NCBI RefSeq assembly: GCF_905147045.1
Contig: NC_065906.1
Span: 7,874,001 to 7,938,000 of the forward strand
Source of the DNA: Nymphalis io
Lineage: Eukaryota > Arthropoda > Insecta > Lepidoptera > Nymphalidae
Reading direction: 5' to 3'
Length of the DNA stretch: 64,000 nucleotides
Shown here: positions 12,075 through 24,469 of the stretch, in pieces
Numbering within the stretch: position 1 is the first letter of the stretch
How the letters are laid out: every line of letters starts with the position of its first letter
Position numbers and translations under genes: made by a program
The notes under the pieces: model-generated
Told to the model about the DNA's origin: nothing
Database searches by the model: none
Seen by the model: the letters and a program-made list of their open reading frames with translations, nothing else

Positions 12075-12141
12075 ATGTTTGCAACGAACAAGGATTTGCA
12101 CTACCAGCAAGATTCCAGCTACGGCGGCTATTCTCAACAAA
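12075..12141 (+). CDS. Candidate coding exon with start codon, protein unknown
   Basis: An ATG in good context (AAG before it) opens 22 codons, MFATNKDLHYQQ then DSSYGGYSQQ, followed by a splice-donor-like A|GTAAAAC at 12142. The frame is also open back to an AG at 12055-12056 after a pyrimidine tract, so it could be an internal exon starting at 12063. Codon choice (CAC TAC CAG CAA, AGC TAC GGC GGC) looks coding, and the segment is GC-richer than its surroundings. The exon would end in phase 1. No family recognised. A phase-compatible acceptor occurs at 21716. The opposite strand is also open here, which weakens the call. Confidence 0.35.
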
Positions 12142-14696
12142 GTAAAACTAACTAAGATACAATAGTGCTCAAAAATGTGCACAAACATAGGTGCCGTCGC
12201 TTTTTCCGCACTCCCATAATCCTAAGGCTGAGGTTTTCGACTCGAAAGATTTCAGGCGCAACGGCTGTATATGTTTCGATACATCATGCTACCTAAATGA
12301 GTAATCCGCTACATAATTATCGTATTTTTATGTTACGGATAATACAAAAACTCAACGGTATAACAAACTATCGTAATACCGGAAATCTTGAATAATTAAA
12401 GCAACTTTATAATTACACTGCTCGTAAAATCGGCACCTAGTGCAAACTTGTGCCAATAAAAGAAGTTTTCCTTTAAAACCTTTAAAAATAAAGTTTCCTC
12501 TTAGCTTCGAAATTCGATGGTCATAAAAGAGTTTTACGAGCGGCACGGCGCAAGCGCGTGACTTTTTACTCAAATACACGATTTATTTTGCGAGAGATGC
12601 AATTTTTCGCGCAATACGTTTATAAGATGAATTTTATAATCCGGACATGAACACTCAAGAAAATCTTACAGAGAATATTTTGAAAGCATAAAAGTTTTTT
12701 GAAGTTTTAAGTTACTATTGGAACTAAGTATAATCTTGGGAGCCGTGGGAGTAAATTTTCTCATCGTTCGGCTCAAATTTTTGCTAATATTCACAATTGA
12801 AATCCTTAGAATTCGATTTTCTTTAAGTTCTTTGAATGTTCATTCGCGGCGTGATCTAAGATAAATGTAGAAAACAGTTTGTTTATTTCAGAGCTTTTAA
12901 GTCACAGTATGTTTTTATGATACACGGGTTCTTTCCATTGGACAATATCAGCTAATTGTTGTAAGCCAATATAAATATAACACATATATACATATCACTG
13001 GACTATAAAATAGTAATAAGTCGAAATCAAGCTAAATGATGGATTTTAGCGCCTCGCGAGTCACGACGGTGTTGTCAGTTAATTGTCCTGGCTCTCTTAA
13101 ACTGCGAAGTCAACACTAAACACCGAGTTTATTAGAACCTATCCGAGGCACTCGTAAAGCTCTATTTATGACGTTTCCAACGTAGTGTGCTCAGGCCCTA
13201 ATTGGGAGCTATACAGCCGCGTGGAAATAGTAAAAAATTCTTAAGTAATCGTAAATTTTACGACTATATTCTTCAGACTCTGTAATGACTACATAGTCTA
13301 AGAGCTAATTTGGTTATTATTGGATTTATCTCGATCAATACGTGAGATAGGGACTTACGTTTCTTGGTTAAATCATTGTTGAGGTATGTATTCATTGATC
13401 CAAATGTTTAAGTACACTCTTAATAATGTATGAAATTCTTCCCTTCTCTCAGAAATAAAGTATTACTCAAAACAAACGCTGATTTTTAGAATGATTTCTG
13501 CTTTTGAATATATATATGATATAAAATAATATGATGCGGTTTTAAGTTATATAGATGCGTGTATAGACAGAGAGATACCGTTATGAATTAGGTCATTAAT
13601 AATGGAAGTATTTTAGGGATTGGTATTTTCTTAACCAAAAAGTATAAAAGCAAATAGTTTTCCAGCAAATGAACCAACAAATGATCATGATGATAATAAA
13701 AAACAAGACGATGAAGACGAAATAAAAATTAGACAATTTTGAAGTGAGAAAAAATTTAATTACCCTCATATCAGTTCATAATGTCTGGTAGCTCTGCTAG
13801 TCTTTATAGCTAAACAGCCTGGGTTGGGGTTGCCACTGCAAGATTAGAACAATTCCCTTCTCTTCAAACTCTTGACCAAATGATGTGTGAAGTGTTCCCT
13901 AAATATTTAAACAATTCCTCGATAAGAATATTAGTAAGACCACTCACTAAAATAATACAGATAAAAAATAAAAGACCAGTAAGACGGTTATTCAAAACAG
14001 ATAGACAACCAGTCCGAATATTCGTCCGAGTGTACTTTAATTAAACTAAGGTGAACGTCACGAACGTTAAATGTAGACCATTGTAAATTCTACCAACGTT
14101 TCAGTTTCATGACTTTAGTTGGAAAACGCCGTCGGACTTTTATGAGCAATTTCGGTTCAGACGTTTTGTTATATTACCAATGCTTTTAAGGTGCTGCACC
14201 TCGCTCCGGTAAACATATGTGCAATTTTATGGCCCACTAGTTTATGGAAAATGTGTAATAATGTTCGCGGGAGCGTTAACGTTGTCTGAAATGCGCTATA
14301 CGTCTTCTCTGACAGATGCGCCTATTGAAAAACCACATTTCAGTGAAATGAATGACTTGCCTCGAATATTACTTCATTTATAATTTTGCTCGTGTGAATA
14401 AACTCTGTTGCTAGAATGTTTATTTATAACTTACTGTAACGCGAAATGTTATATAGATTGATTTAAGTGATCATTTTAATATTTATTTATTTATTTAAGG
14501 AAAACACTCATTTGAAAGCAAACACTGCATGCATTGTATATATATGCTATATACATTTGTAAAACCCTAATATTTTTAATATAAATTTATCAGTCGCCTG
14601 TATGTGTACGTTTCATTTTAAATTGAATTCTGACTTAAAATTTCTCTTCTTTTTTTATTATTTTTGACTGGAACTATTATTTTTTTTACTTATTCA
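12142..14696. other. Non-coding, nothing firm
   Basis: GC-richer patches at 13040-13210 and 14100-14310 have no consistent splice sites or recognisable protein. Confidence 0.45.
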
Positions 14697-15074
14697 TAAG
14701 TCGAACGGCTAGTTTATAATAAAGATCTTGTGGTCTCGGGTAGAATTCCCGGGTCACGCTAATGAACGTCATTTGGTTTTCTGACAAAAAAACTCAGTAG
14801 TCGCTAGGAGTTTAAAGTGTTTACTTAAAGCTGTGGGTCCCACACCTGATATCATTACGCTCGCATCAGATTTATGTATCATGGGAATATGAGAGTGGGT
14901 GAATAGAGTGGTCTTAAGTACTTATGAGTATATTCTGTGGAAAGTGTAGTTGTGTGCGAATATATGCACACAAATGCACTCTCTGTATAATGTTGTAAGG
15001 TAAAATTATTTGCGCATTTATCTAGATTTTACTGCGAATGGCAGTCGTGTTCAAGGTCGGTCAGGAGGTCATTT
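14697..15074 (+). mobile_element. SINE-B, highly diverged full-length copy
   Basis: A weak head (AGTTTATAATAAAGATC, B box GGTAGAATTCCCGGG) and body (TTTTCTGACAAAAAAACTC, GAGAGTGGGTGAATAGAGTG, ATATGCACACAAATGCAC) are in the same order as at 10161, ending CAAGGTCGGTCAGGAGGTC. Confidence 0.75.
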
Positions 15075-16550
15075 TATATCCAAACATCATACCCTGTATT
15101 GTGTTTCGTTTGAAAGGTAACTTAATAATAATAACTTAATAAAATAAACCCTTCAGTGTCTCTATGAACGAAGATTATTCTGCCATTGGCTTGTAATTAA
15201 AAATAAAACTGTTCTTATTTTCTGGTAAATTACTTTATTGTCAAAATAACACTGAAAGAGAAATAATAAAGTATTCGTTACAACGTTTCAAATATTTATA
15301 TTAATTGAAAACGAGAGCATACATCTGCTTTATGACGCCATAATACAAATGAAAACTGCTGAGTAATTGAATAAAAGCAAGTAAACAAGCCACAATTCTA
15401 TATAAGTTATTCAATAAAAATATGGAAAGCGTTAATAAATTATCCGCACAGCACTATTCCCATATAAACTTTTGGTTAACGCAAACGCGACAGTTTGTGT
15501 TTAAAACGTTCTAAGAGTGCAGACAGCGATGTATTTACACATCTGCGAGAATATAAACCCATACGAGAATGTTAGCGTGACTCATTCAATTAAAGGCAAT
15601 TTATTTATATTTTAACTTACGTATATAAAAAATTGTAGACTGTTTCAGTATGTTGTATATTTTAATTATAAATGTTAAGAAGGGAAAACTACTACTGAAA
15701 ATAAATAAAATACAGCCTGGACTGGACTAAAAATATCTGTATATATATAATGTGTATACCAAATTTATTTTTTGCTTATGAAAACTTAACGTAGAAATTA
15801 TTAGATTAATTATATCATAGAAAAATAAATAAGAATAATACGGTACAGTGAAATAGGAATAAAATAAAGAAAAATTAATTAAAAAAACATCACGTAAAAT
15901 TTATATATCTTGTGATGTGTTATGTAGAGTATAAATATATTATGTAGAGCTTTTTTTTACGATGAAGCTCAGCTCAGTTAAGATAACAGTCAGGGGTAAA
16001 AGGTAGAATATGGTTTTAAAGAAGGTTGCATAGTTCCGATAAATATTCACAACAACGAAAACAACTTCGTATTTTATGTGTCCCGCACTATAAGTAATAA
16101 TTTGGCGTTCATCCAAGTGATCTTCGGTTATTATGAACCGGTTGATGAAATTGATACTAACACGTGTTGTCTTCATATATCCGGTTCAAGCTGTATGTCA
16201 CTTCGAAAATTATTATAATGAAAACGCTGTATAGTCTCACTTAAATGTCGTCACGGGACGTTCCTATATATGTGTAACATTGATGTTAATGGCTATTAAA
16301 ATAATTTATAATCCGTGAAAACCGATAAATAAATATGGAGTAACAAGAAGTATACAGTTTCGTTACTAAAACAAATATATATTTTTTATTATTGCAACAA
16401 TATATAGAATACGCGGTACGCAAATATAAAAGAGTAGAGAGTGGTGGCGGAGAGCATAACGATATAAGAGAGCGTCACGACGTTTGTCGTCATGAGATGC
16501 GAGTCGGTCGTTCCCCCAATTCGCGAAAATATATATGTCACGTCGTAAAA
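15075..16550. other. Non-coding, nothing recognised
   Basis: AT-rich. A 78-codon minus frame at 15940-16176 lacks any motif. A GC-richer patch at 16430-16520 holds a short inverted repeat CACGACG..GTCGTCATG. Confidence 0.5.
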
Positions 16551-16858
16551 GCCGAGATGGCCCAGTGGTGAGAACGCGTGAAGCTTAACCGATTATCGTG
16601 GGTTCAAACCCGGGCAAGCGCCACTGAATTTTCATGTGCTTAATTTGTGATTATAATTCATCTCGTGCTATACGGTGAAGGAAAACATCGTGAGGGAACC
16701 TGCATGTCTCACTTCACTGAAATTCTGACACATGTGTATTCCACCAAACCGCATTGAGCAGCGTGGTGGAATAAGCTCCATACATTCTCCTCAAAAATGG
16801 AGAGGAGGCCTTAGACCAGCAGTGGGACATTCATAGGCGGTTACTTTTACTTTACTTT
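16551..16858 (+). mobile_element. SINE-A, full length
   Basis: Head GCCGAGATGGCCCAGTGG, B box GGGTTCAAACCCGGG, body and a TTACTTTTACTTTACTTTTT tail. The flanks ACGTCGTAAAA (left) and ACGTCAAAA (right) could be a decayed target-site duplication. Confidence 0.9.
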
Positions 16859-17645
16859 TTACTACGTCAAAATTATATTCATTCGATATATATCTATAAT
16901 CAGAACACATTCTGTACGATACATAACATAAATCTCTATATAATTTTAAACTGATTTTAATGGCTTTTATATAATATGTAACCCAATAACTAATCAAATC
17001 AATGATAAAAGCTAGTTTATGAATACAAAAGTGTACGTAAACGAATTAAATGTAATTTTCATTGTGCGACTGAAAACGAACACCTGTTAAGCTGCCCAAC
17101 CTTGAAGTTGTGAAATTTCAATAAGAGTGGGTTCACAAAAGTCAATTTTGTCAATTGACTATTGAGGTCATCTAAACGAGAATCAATTCGCCAAAAAGTT
17201 TTCATTACTTTTTTTTTATTTTTTTTAATATATTGTTGATAAATAACAACAACTAAAATTAATATTATAATGTACGTAAATAAATGTTAAATATATAAAA
17301 ATAAGTTCAAATGATGTAAATAGAAGTATTATTAGTTAATTATAAAATTATATAGTACGTAAATAAGCACGTCAATAATAAAACGCTAGTTCTTGAAGAT
17401 TACGATTGCCCATTAAACGTAAGACCTTATAAGCGAGCATTTTTATGCATTGAATATTTACTACGATCCGCTTGCTGAAATTGAACATAAATTCAACTGC
17501 CACCATTACATTATAAAACTACCGACGTATAATTTTAACGTATGTTTTGCTTAAAAAGGTAACTAAAAATATAACGTGAATGTTGCTTTATTCGAATTCA
17601 TCCTATTTTTTTTGTAACTCAGTTTATATGAAACTTTTATACTAT
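16859..17645. other. Non-coding, nothing recognised
   Basis: AT-rich spacer between two SINE-A copies. Confidence 0.5.
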
Positions 17646-17932
17646 GCCGAGATGGTCCAGTGGTAGTGGTAGTGGTGGTGAACACCAACCTAAGGTTGTG
17701 GGTTCAAGCCCAGGTGGTTTGAATTTTCATGTATTTATAACACCTCGTGTTTGGCGGTGAAAGAAAACATGGTGAGGGGCCTACGTATTTCTCAAAAAAG
17801 TCTAATACATAAGTATTCACCAAGCCGCATTGGGGCAGCGTGGTGGAATAGGCTCCAAGCCTTCTCCTTAATAGGAGAGGAGGCTATAGCCCAGCAGTGG
17901 ACCGTTTAGGGACTGTTAATATACTACTTTTC
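17646..17932 (+). mobile_element. SINE-A, diverged, with expanded A-box region
   Basis: Head GCCGAGATGGTCCAGTGG is followed by GTAGTGGTAGTGGTGGTG where other copies have TAAGAACGCG, a small GGTAGT expansion inside the promoter region. B box GGGTTCAAGCCCAGG and the body follow. Confidence 0.85.
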
Positions 17933-18218
17933 TTTAATTTTACCACGGATATTGTTGTAAATTTTTTTTTAATGATTTTTTAATCAAACTTATTTTCTCT
18001 GTATATATTTTCAAAAGTCCAAAAGTCATAACCAATTGGAATAGCAGAGAAATAAAAGGAAAAAGTATTTCCATATTTTAAAGTAAAAAGTTGCAAATCT
18101 CTAAATAGAAAAATATGACGTAAAACCGGTTTCCCGACCCTTTTCTATAGTTATTTTGTCCACCAAAATAAGTCTAACGAAGAAAAGGTTATAAACGATG
18201 ACCATCATCAGTCCATCA

Positions 18219-18297
18219 GCCGTCATTGGAGTGCGGTGGAATAAGCTTCACATTCCCCTTAAGACGAAGTGAGAACATTTACAGACTGTTACTTCCA
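18219..18297 (+). mobile_element. SINE-A 3' fragment
   Basis: CATTGGAGTGCGGTGGAATA, AGCTTCACATTCCCC and ACATTTACAGACTGTTACT match the 3' third of the family. Confidence 0.6.
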
Positions 18298-18646
18298 AAC
18301 GGTAAAATTAGTTTCTTTGGCTAAGATTGGTTTTAATCACTAAAATGAAAATAAAAGCATCACTTTTTTATTTTATGGTCCTATGAATTGTCGAAGTGAA
18401 AACTTCTTTAAGCGCATTGCGCTGGTTTATTGTAGGGGATAGAATCGTGGCTTCCGTAGAATAGGCTGCGATAGAACCGACATGCTAATGTTAATACAAT
18501 GAAATTGTTGAAATTACAAATAATTTAAATATAGTGGATGATTGAAATATATGGAAATACTAACAGTATATACAAATAATATAAGTATATTTTAACTAAT
18601 TATTTATTATAAAGCTGTATTAATATTTTCTACCGAGTTCGCGACA

Positions 18647-19045
18647 CATTTTTTTTTTTTTTTTTTTATATTCGCCGGGAGGGCAAATGACTCTACTCCA
18701 CCTGATGGTAAGTGGCAGTAGAGTCCAAACGCGACGACGGCCAGTACAGACGGGAAAAACGTTCTGCACTAGCCGCCATCGCCTTGCCGGCCCGCAAGAT
18801 GCCTCTTCAAGCCTCGTTTGAAGGAACCCGGGTTGTAAGAGGAGGGGAACACGTGAGCTGGTAAGGAATTCCATTTTTTGGAAGTGCGACAAAGAAAGGA
18901 GTTGCCAAATTTCTTTGTTCGCGATGGAATTGATGTCACAGTAAGGCGGTGACATCGAGAACCAGCTCGCGTGGACTTAAGAAGGAAGGGGGAAGCAGGA
19001 ATTAGAGAGAATAATTCCTCAGAGCACTCGCCGTGGTACAGTCGA
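18647..19045 (-). mobile_element. LINE-2, 5'-truncated copy with reverse-transcriptase C-terminus
   Basis: A T-run marks the A-tail on the minus strand, then the 3' UTR hairpin at 18708-18726. The minus strand next encodes the end of a LINE ORF2 (matching the copy at 47226, including segments like NSFLCRTSKKWNSLP). Similarity to the 47226 copy stops near 19045. Confidence 0.88.
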
Positions 19046-20045
19046 TATATTTTGACGAATAAAAAGCTATATAATAAAAAGGGATAGAATTATTACTTGG
19101 AATGCCAATAGATGTGGAAATTGAACAAACATATTTAACAGTTTCAAGTTTTCACTTCTATCGGCAGTCCCTATATCGGCCTGTTTTTATTTAATGTTTG
19201 TCTTGCTAACGTTACCCACTAGTTAACTAGTTTAACTGACAGCTTTAACTCAATATTATGACGAAAACACATAAATACTATTGTATGGATCGCTTAATAC
19301 ACCAATGTGGAATCGATTTTTTTAATACATCAAAAATTGAATTGAATAGAACAAAAATTGCATTCCTTATCCTGAATTACCGATCTAGACTGTGACGCTC
19401 AAAGGAGCTTTTCAATCTACGAGACGCAATAAAAATATGCCATGCTCCACAAGACACATAAAACCGGCAACGACAATGAATTCCTGAAAAAGATGATATC
19501 TCACTCTTTACAACCGCGCTAGAGCGGGACAAAAGGCTCGGTAATAAAACATTTGATAGGAACCGACAGAATCCATGGTATAGGGTATAGTCCGCTTTTA
19601 CTGGCGAAGGACCGTGTATCGTCTCAGTTTTATGCGAGTTCTAAAATTTTAAAGATTTTATCGCATTTCCCTTTTATGCGGAAATGGATAACGGAAGCCG
19701 GATGAAATTTTACATTTTTATTGCTATTGGTTATGTCTGCTACGTAACTATATAAGTTAATGTATTACATATAAATATTGTAATCCTTTTGTTTAATTTT
19801 CATTGGTCTAGTAGCCCGTATTTTTTACAACTTTTATTTAACTTAACTTGTTAGTATTTGTTGGTTAAACTATAATTAATATTCTCTTCAAGTTACTTCA
19901 AAAGAATAATTAACACTATTGTATCGTAAAAACCTTTAAGCGTCTCACCATTTGATAAAGTTCTCCCCTTTTGAGAAAGCTTTAAGATTGTTTCATCACA
20001 ATGTTCCAATGCGGGTTATTTGATATAAGATATGAGACAACATTT
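19046..20045. other. Non-coding, nothing firm
   Basis: GC-richer patch at 19380-19640. On the minus strand it shows a good acceptor (ATCTTTTTCAG, boundary at 19483) and a 34-codon open frame, but no recognisable protein. Confidence 0.4.
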
Positions 20046-20122
20046 CATGAAAATTCAATGATTCTCAGAATCCACGATCTTCGGTTAGTATGCACGTGTT
20101 TTAACCACTGAGCCATCTCGGC
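20046..20122 (-). mobile_element. SINE-A head fragment
   Basis: On the minus strand it reads GCCGAGATGGCTCAGTGG with a degraded B box (ATCGTGGATTCTGAG) and ends TTTTCATG. The body is absent. Confidence 0.7.
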
Positions 20123-20445
20123 ACACGATAACTTTACCGCAACCAAACAAACACAAGTTTGTGTGTTGATTGTTTTCCAAACTGTGGTCAATTTACGGCT
20201 ACCCGGACTTTTCGCCGCTAGCAGAAGCAAAATTAAACGAACTGTCAAACGAAATTCACTATTAACACGCGTAAGTTGAAGTCTAATTTAATTTGCACGT
20301 AATTTGTTTTGGGAAATTTACAGGAATGGACATGAAAATCGTCGAGAAAGGGAACCGCAGCAAACTTACTTTACCAACACCCAATTCAACTGTTGCTATA
20401 TATTGTATTAATTTATATAATTAAAGTTCGTAAATGTATATTGTA

Positions 20446-20745
20446 AGTCGAGATGGCCCAGTGGTAAGAACGCGTGAATCTTAACCTATGAACGTGGGTT
20501 CAAACCCGGGCAAGCACCTCTGAATTTACATGTGCTTAATTTCTGTTTATAATTCATCTCGTGGTTTTCGGTGAAGGAAAACATCGTGACGAAACCTGCA
20601 TGTGTCTAATTTCATCGAAATTCTGCCACATGTGTATTCTACCAACCCGCACTGGAGCAGCGTGGTGGAATAAGCTCCAAACCTTCTCCTCAAAAAAGGG
20701 AGAGGAGGCCTTAGCTCAGCAGTGGGACATTTACAGGCTGTTACT
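20446..20745 (+). mobile_element. SINE-A, full length, with target-site duplication
   Basis: Closest in sequence to the copy at 972 (both have GTCGAGATGG and GCACCTCTGAAT variants). Flanked by GTAAATGTATATTGTA (20430-20445) and GTAAATGTCTATTGTA (20746-20761), a 16-bp duplication with one difference. Confidence 0.93.
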
Positions 20746-20761
20746 GTAAATGTCTATTGTA

Positions 20762-21716
20762 CTCAGAGGACAGAGAGCTCCTCAAAGATGGTTTGAAGCA
20801 CATTTCATAATACCGACCATCACTCACTCAACTTTGAGTAACTTAATAGTGCTCGTCTGGATTCGAACCCGCGATGTTCGATTAAAAAGTCGACAGTTAA
20901 GTTACAATATATAAAATTATAAAAGAGAACGAATTAGAACATTTTAATTAATTTTAATTTGGAAACTACTAGTATGTTCGAGTATTTCTTAAAGCACATT
21001 AATATGAAGTATCCTAACTGAGGTAATAGAGATATTTTTTAAAGTGTATGTTCAACGTTTAATTTTATTGCAAACTATATTTCGTTTTAATGAGAAAAAT
21101 CACTTTCATTAAAAGTAATTAAAATAAGCAATGAGTAAAACGTATTGAAAAGTTGATTAATTTAAATCGAAATTTCAATTTGTGTTTAACTTGTTTACTT
21201 ACGACAAATCGGAACTGGATCGGACACCGACATCAAATCTTTATTATCGACCACTTATTATCTGTTGAAATTGATTTTATTGTTCAATCAATGTTGTCTG
21301 TGGATAAAATTGTAAACGTTGCTAACAATAATTAAAAAATATAACATGTCAAATGTAATAAAATTTGATTTTTTGTACTGTCTGCAATATATTTACCGCA
21401 TATTATTAAATGATTATAGAAAAACAGTAAATACTGAGATTTTTTCCGGTTCATTCGGAACGTATGTAAAATGATTATTCAGAAATGCTAAATTCTAAAT
21501 TAATTCTAATGTAGACAATTACGTTCCTATTTTTTTTAATTTACGTTTAAGACTTTTATATATGATTAAAATTTTAAATAAACTTAAATTATAATATAAT
21601 TTAATCTTTTACATAACCATTAAAACATTGTACAAGTATATAAGGCTATAAATTAAGATAGGTATCTTTTGAAATACACATCATAATAAAGTTATGTATT
21701 TTCTCGTCCGTTCCAG
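20762..21716. other. Non-coding, with a tRNA-like fragment
   Basis: At 20848-20905 the minus strand has GGGTTCGAATCC in a tRNA-like context, probably the head of another SINE. The rest is AT-rich. The last bases (TTTTCTCGTCCGTTCCAG) look like a splice acceptor. Confidence 0.4.
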
Positions 21717-21775
21717 CAGATTCTGTTTCCCTTGTCCAATACAATGCGTTTGACACAAATGAATGGGTACCGTAG
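21717..21775 (+). CDS. Candidate terminal coding exon, protein unknown
   Basis: It follows an acceptor with a tandem CAGCAG. In the phase left by the candidate exon at 12075-12141, the frame reads DSVSLVQYNAF then DTNEWVP and stops at 21773. Another frame from 21717 stays open for 53 codons to 21876. Joining 12141 to 21717 would give a protein of about 41 residues. This is a speculative pairing: both frames may be chance in a GC-richer patch. Confidence 0.22.
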
Positions 21776-22152
21776 CGTCCGGCAAGGCATTTATAAACGG
21801 GACGACCAACCGCGCTTAATCAGACACCTTTTAATTGTTTATCCTGAGCTATTATTTACGAATTATACTGACCGATAGCTTATTGTACCGTCTGCGTAGC
21901 CACCCATTCATCACTGCTTTGTACAAAAATGTAATCCTTTACTATCTACTTATGACACCTAACACCTAGCACCCCTCGCCCCGCTAACACGCGGGCAAGA
22001 GCTTGTATATACTTCATTAGGTATTTGCAGTCGAGAAAAGAGTAAGCTCCTTCAAGACTAAGCTCCTTCAAGTTTCTCGACGATAGAATGTACGAGTAAC
22101 TATTCACTCAATCAAATGTTATAATTATGTCAATCAATGTCGTATATCGTAT

Positions 22153-22417
22153 GTCGCCGAGATGGCGTAGTAGTGAGAGCATCGAACCTTAACCGATGAT
22201 TGCGGGTTCAAATTTTAATTTTAATGTGTTTAATAATAAATTGTAAACTCGTTCTCTGAAGGAACATATTGAATGGAAATCTATATGTGTCAGATGAAAA
22301 TCTGCCTCGTGTATACAGCAACGCGTGTTGAAGCAGCGTGGTGGAATATGCTCCAAGCCTTCTCCTCTAAATGAGAGGAGGCAGCCCAATAGTGAGACAG
22401 TTACAGGCTTTTACTTT
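22153..22417 (+). mobile_element. SINE-A, diverged
   Basis: Head GCCGAGATGGCGTAGTAG, B box GCGGGTTCAAA lacking its 3' half, then AGCAGCGTGGTGGAATATGC and TTCTCCTCTAAATGAGAGG. The region after the B box is shortened. Confidence 0.82.
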
Positions 22418-22951
22418 ATTTTCTTTAGTTTGTTTCTATATTGTTCTTACTGAATCGCACGGCTGATTAAACTATTAAGCTCGGGAATTTATCTAAAAGT
22501 GCACTTGACAACCGAACATTTATAGGTTGCCATATCACCGCTTTGCGCTATTTTCAAATCGATCGTTTCAGATTCAATATCGCGTGAGCAACGGCGCGTG
22601 GCATTTTAATTCGAACACTATTCTCGACGTAGGAACTAACCAGTTCGAGACTTACTACCTATTTGTTATTTTTAATTTTAATTGCGTTGATTAGTTACTT
22701 AACATAATAATAGTATTTATGAATTTCTTTTCCATTTATGTCAATATATATATATATATATATAATTATACATAATAGAAAGATACACGAACGACTCGTC
22801 TGTAGATATTAGTTAATATATCTTGCTTAATTTTTTTCGACATTCGACAATTGCAAACGGCTGTATGTAATCGCTACGCAAATAATTATTATAAAACAGT
22901 ATATAAGTCGATAATCGGGAGTGAACTTTTGAAAAATAGTTAAAGTTTGTG
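22418..22951. other. Non-coding flank of the CR1 element
   Basis: AT-rich, with a TA microsatellite at 22744-22764. No gene seen. Confidence 0.5.
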
Positions 22952-23211
22952 TTAATGACAATAATTTTATGTGTTAAATTATATCTAAATGTGAATTATA
23001 TAAATTAAAACTACAAATTTCAAATTTTATTTGTTAAATTGCAATAGTAGTGTGCAGTGTTTGAAGTGAACGCGTAAGCGACGCTTATTTCCCGGCGCTT
23101 ATGACCTTTTGGTCGCTGGTTTGACTGCAATTCAACAATCGGTCTGTTAAGCAGAGTTACTCTTAGCTTTTTTTCTACCTACATTTTTTGTGATAATAAT
23201 ATATATGCAAA

Positions 23212-24210
23212 ATGGATTGTAAACATTGTTCAGAGATCGTAAGACCAGAAGAAATGATTAGATGTACGGCTTGTCAAAGTATGTATCATTACTCATGTGT
23301 TGGTATAAATGAAAGCGACTTTAAAAAGATTCTGCCTATGAATAAAGCTAAATGGAAATGTCCAGTTTGCAAAATATCTAAGAAAAATAATATAAGTCCA
23401 AAATTAAATATGATCTCTGATAAAATAAATACAAATCAAGCCCAAATCATAGATATTAAATCGTTGATTGCACATTTTGATGAGCGCTTCAATAGTTTGC
23501 ATTACACAATGGAGTCATTCAAATCTTTTATTACTGATGAATTTAAAAAGCTCTCAGAATCTGTTACTTTTTGGTCTACAAAAATTAATACGATCGAGTC
23601 TTCCATTAATTCTGTTGTTGATCGAATGAATGATCTAGATAAGGAAGTTACTAAAATAGAAAATTATGAAACAGAACTCGTGGAGTTGAAACTTAAGCTT
23701 AGAGAATTATCGGAAAACACTAACAGAAATGAACAGTGGGTGCGTCGCTCTAATATTCAAATAAATGGTATTCCACAAAATAAGGGCGAAAACTTAGTCC
23801 ATATTATTAAGACCCTTGCTGAAAAAAGTGGTTACCCCATAAATTTTAATACCGATGTTGATTTTGTAACAAGGGTAGCGGTAAGGAATGATTCGTCTGA
23901 AAATAAATCGCGTCCCATTATTTTAAAAATGCAAGCACGTTACAAAAAGGATGATTTTCTTTCATCGTTAAGGAAGTTAAAAAATCTGAAAGCATGCGAC
24001 ATTGGTTTTTCAGGCAGAAATAATCCTATTTACATAAATGACCACCTGTCCACTTACAACAAGGCTCTTTTGAATGAAGCTCGACGAAAATGCAAAGAGA
24101 AAAGTTACTTATTCTGCTGGGTTCGAAATTGCACTGTTATGGTTCGTAAGACTAACAATTCACCAGTTATTCACATTACTTCCAAAGAGTGTTTAAACAA
24201 AATTTTATAA
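23212..24210 (+). CDS. LINE ORF1 protein with PHD finger, coiled coil and FP25K-like C-terminus
   Basis: 332 residues. A C4HC3 PHD zinc finger is complete at residues 3-53 (C3, C6, C18, C21, H26, C29, C50, C53). Residues about 75-172 are rich in charged and hydrophobic residues in a coiled-coil-like pattern and may drive self-association. From E174 (EQWVRRSNIQINGIP) the C-terminus resembles the domain shared by CR1 ORF1 proteins and the baculovirus FP protein. It includes RPIILKMQARYKKDDF and IYINDHLSTYNKALLNEARR. ORF1 proteins of this type bind element RNA and act as nucleic-acid chaperones; the role of the PHD finger is not established. The ATG at 23212 is the first in frame and directly precedes the zinc finger. 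The frame is intact. Confidence 0.9.
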   Translation: MDCKHCSEIVRPEEMIRCTACQSMYHYSCVGINESDFKKILPMNKAKWKCPVCKISKKNNISPKLNMISDKINTNQAQIIDIKSLIAHFDERFNSLHYTMESFKSFITDEFKKLSESVTFWSTKINTIESSINSVVDRMNDLDKEVTKIENYETELVELKLKLRELSENTNRNEQWVRRSNIQINGIPQNKGENLVHIIKTLAEKSGYPINFNTDVDFVTRVAVRNDSSENKSRPIILKMQARYKKDDFLSSLRKLKNLKACDIGFSGRNNPIYINDHLSTYNKALLNEARRKCKEKSYLFCWVRNCTVMVRKTNNSPVIHITSKECLNKIL

Positions 24211-24469
24211 GTGTTATTAATTTGTTGGTTTATAATATTAAAGTATGTTACTTTGTTCAGTTTTTTAAGAATATTTTTTGTAGTTTTATATTTTTACTTG
24301 TTTTCGTTAATATTTTAATTATATTTATTAAGAAAATTAGGCTGATATTGTATTGTTTTATGGACTTGAAGGTATGTTTTAATTCTTATCTGGCATCTAG
24401 GTGCATTGAAAAGCTATTTCTCTTTAATATTATTACTCACAATAATTATAATTTAAAATATATATTACT
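24211..24469 (+). other. Inter-ORF spacer containing a small overlapping open frame
   Basis: A 96-codon frame runs 24189-24479. It starts 22 nt before the ORF1 stop and ends 10 nt inside ORF2. Its product would be very rich in F, I and L. Probably chance in T-rich sequence, but its ends overlap both ORFs. Confidence 0.3.

Noticed and set aside
14222..14330. Minus-strand acceptors with open frames in the phase of dsx
   Set aside because: One gives a very short tail, the other has a poor pyrimidine tract, and neither product is recognisable.
19377..19483. Minus-strand acceptor TCTTTTTCAG with a 34-codon frame in the phase needed for the male dsx exon
   Set aside because: The product is not DSX-like and is shorter than I expect for the male tail; several frames are open in this patch.
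20848..20905. Possible tRNA gene
   Set aside because: Only a B-box-like segment is present. Like the other tRNA-like sequences in the window, it fits a SINE head, not a foldable intact tRNA.
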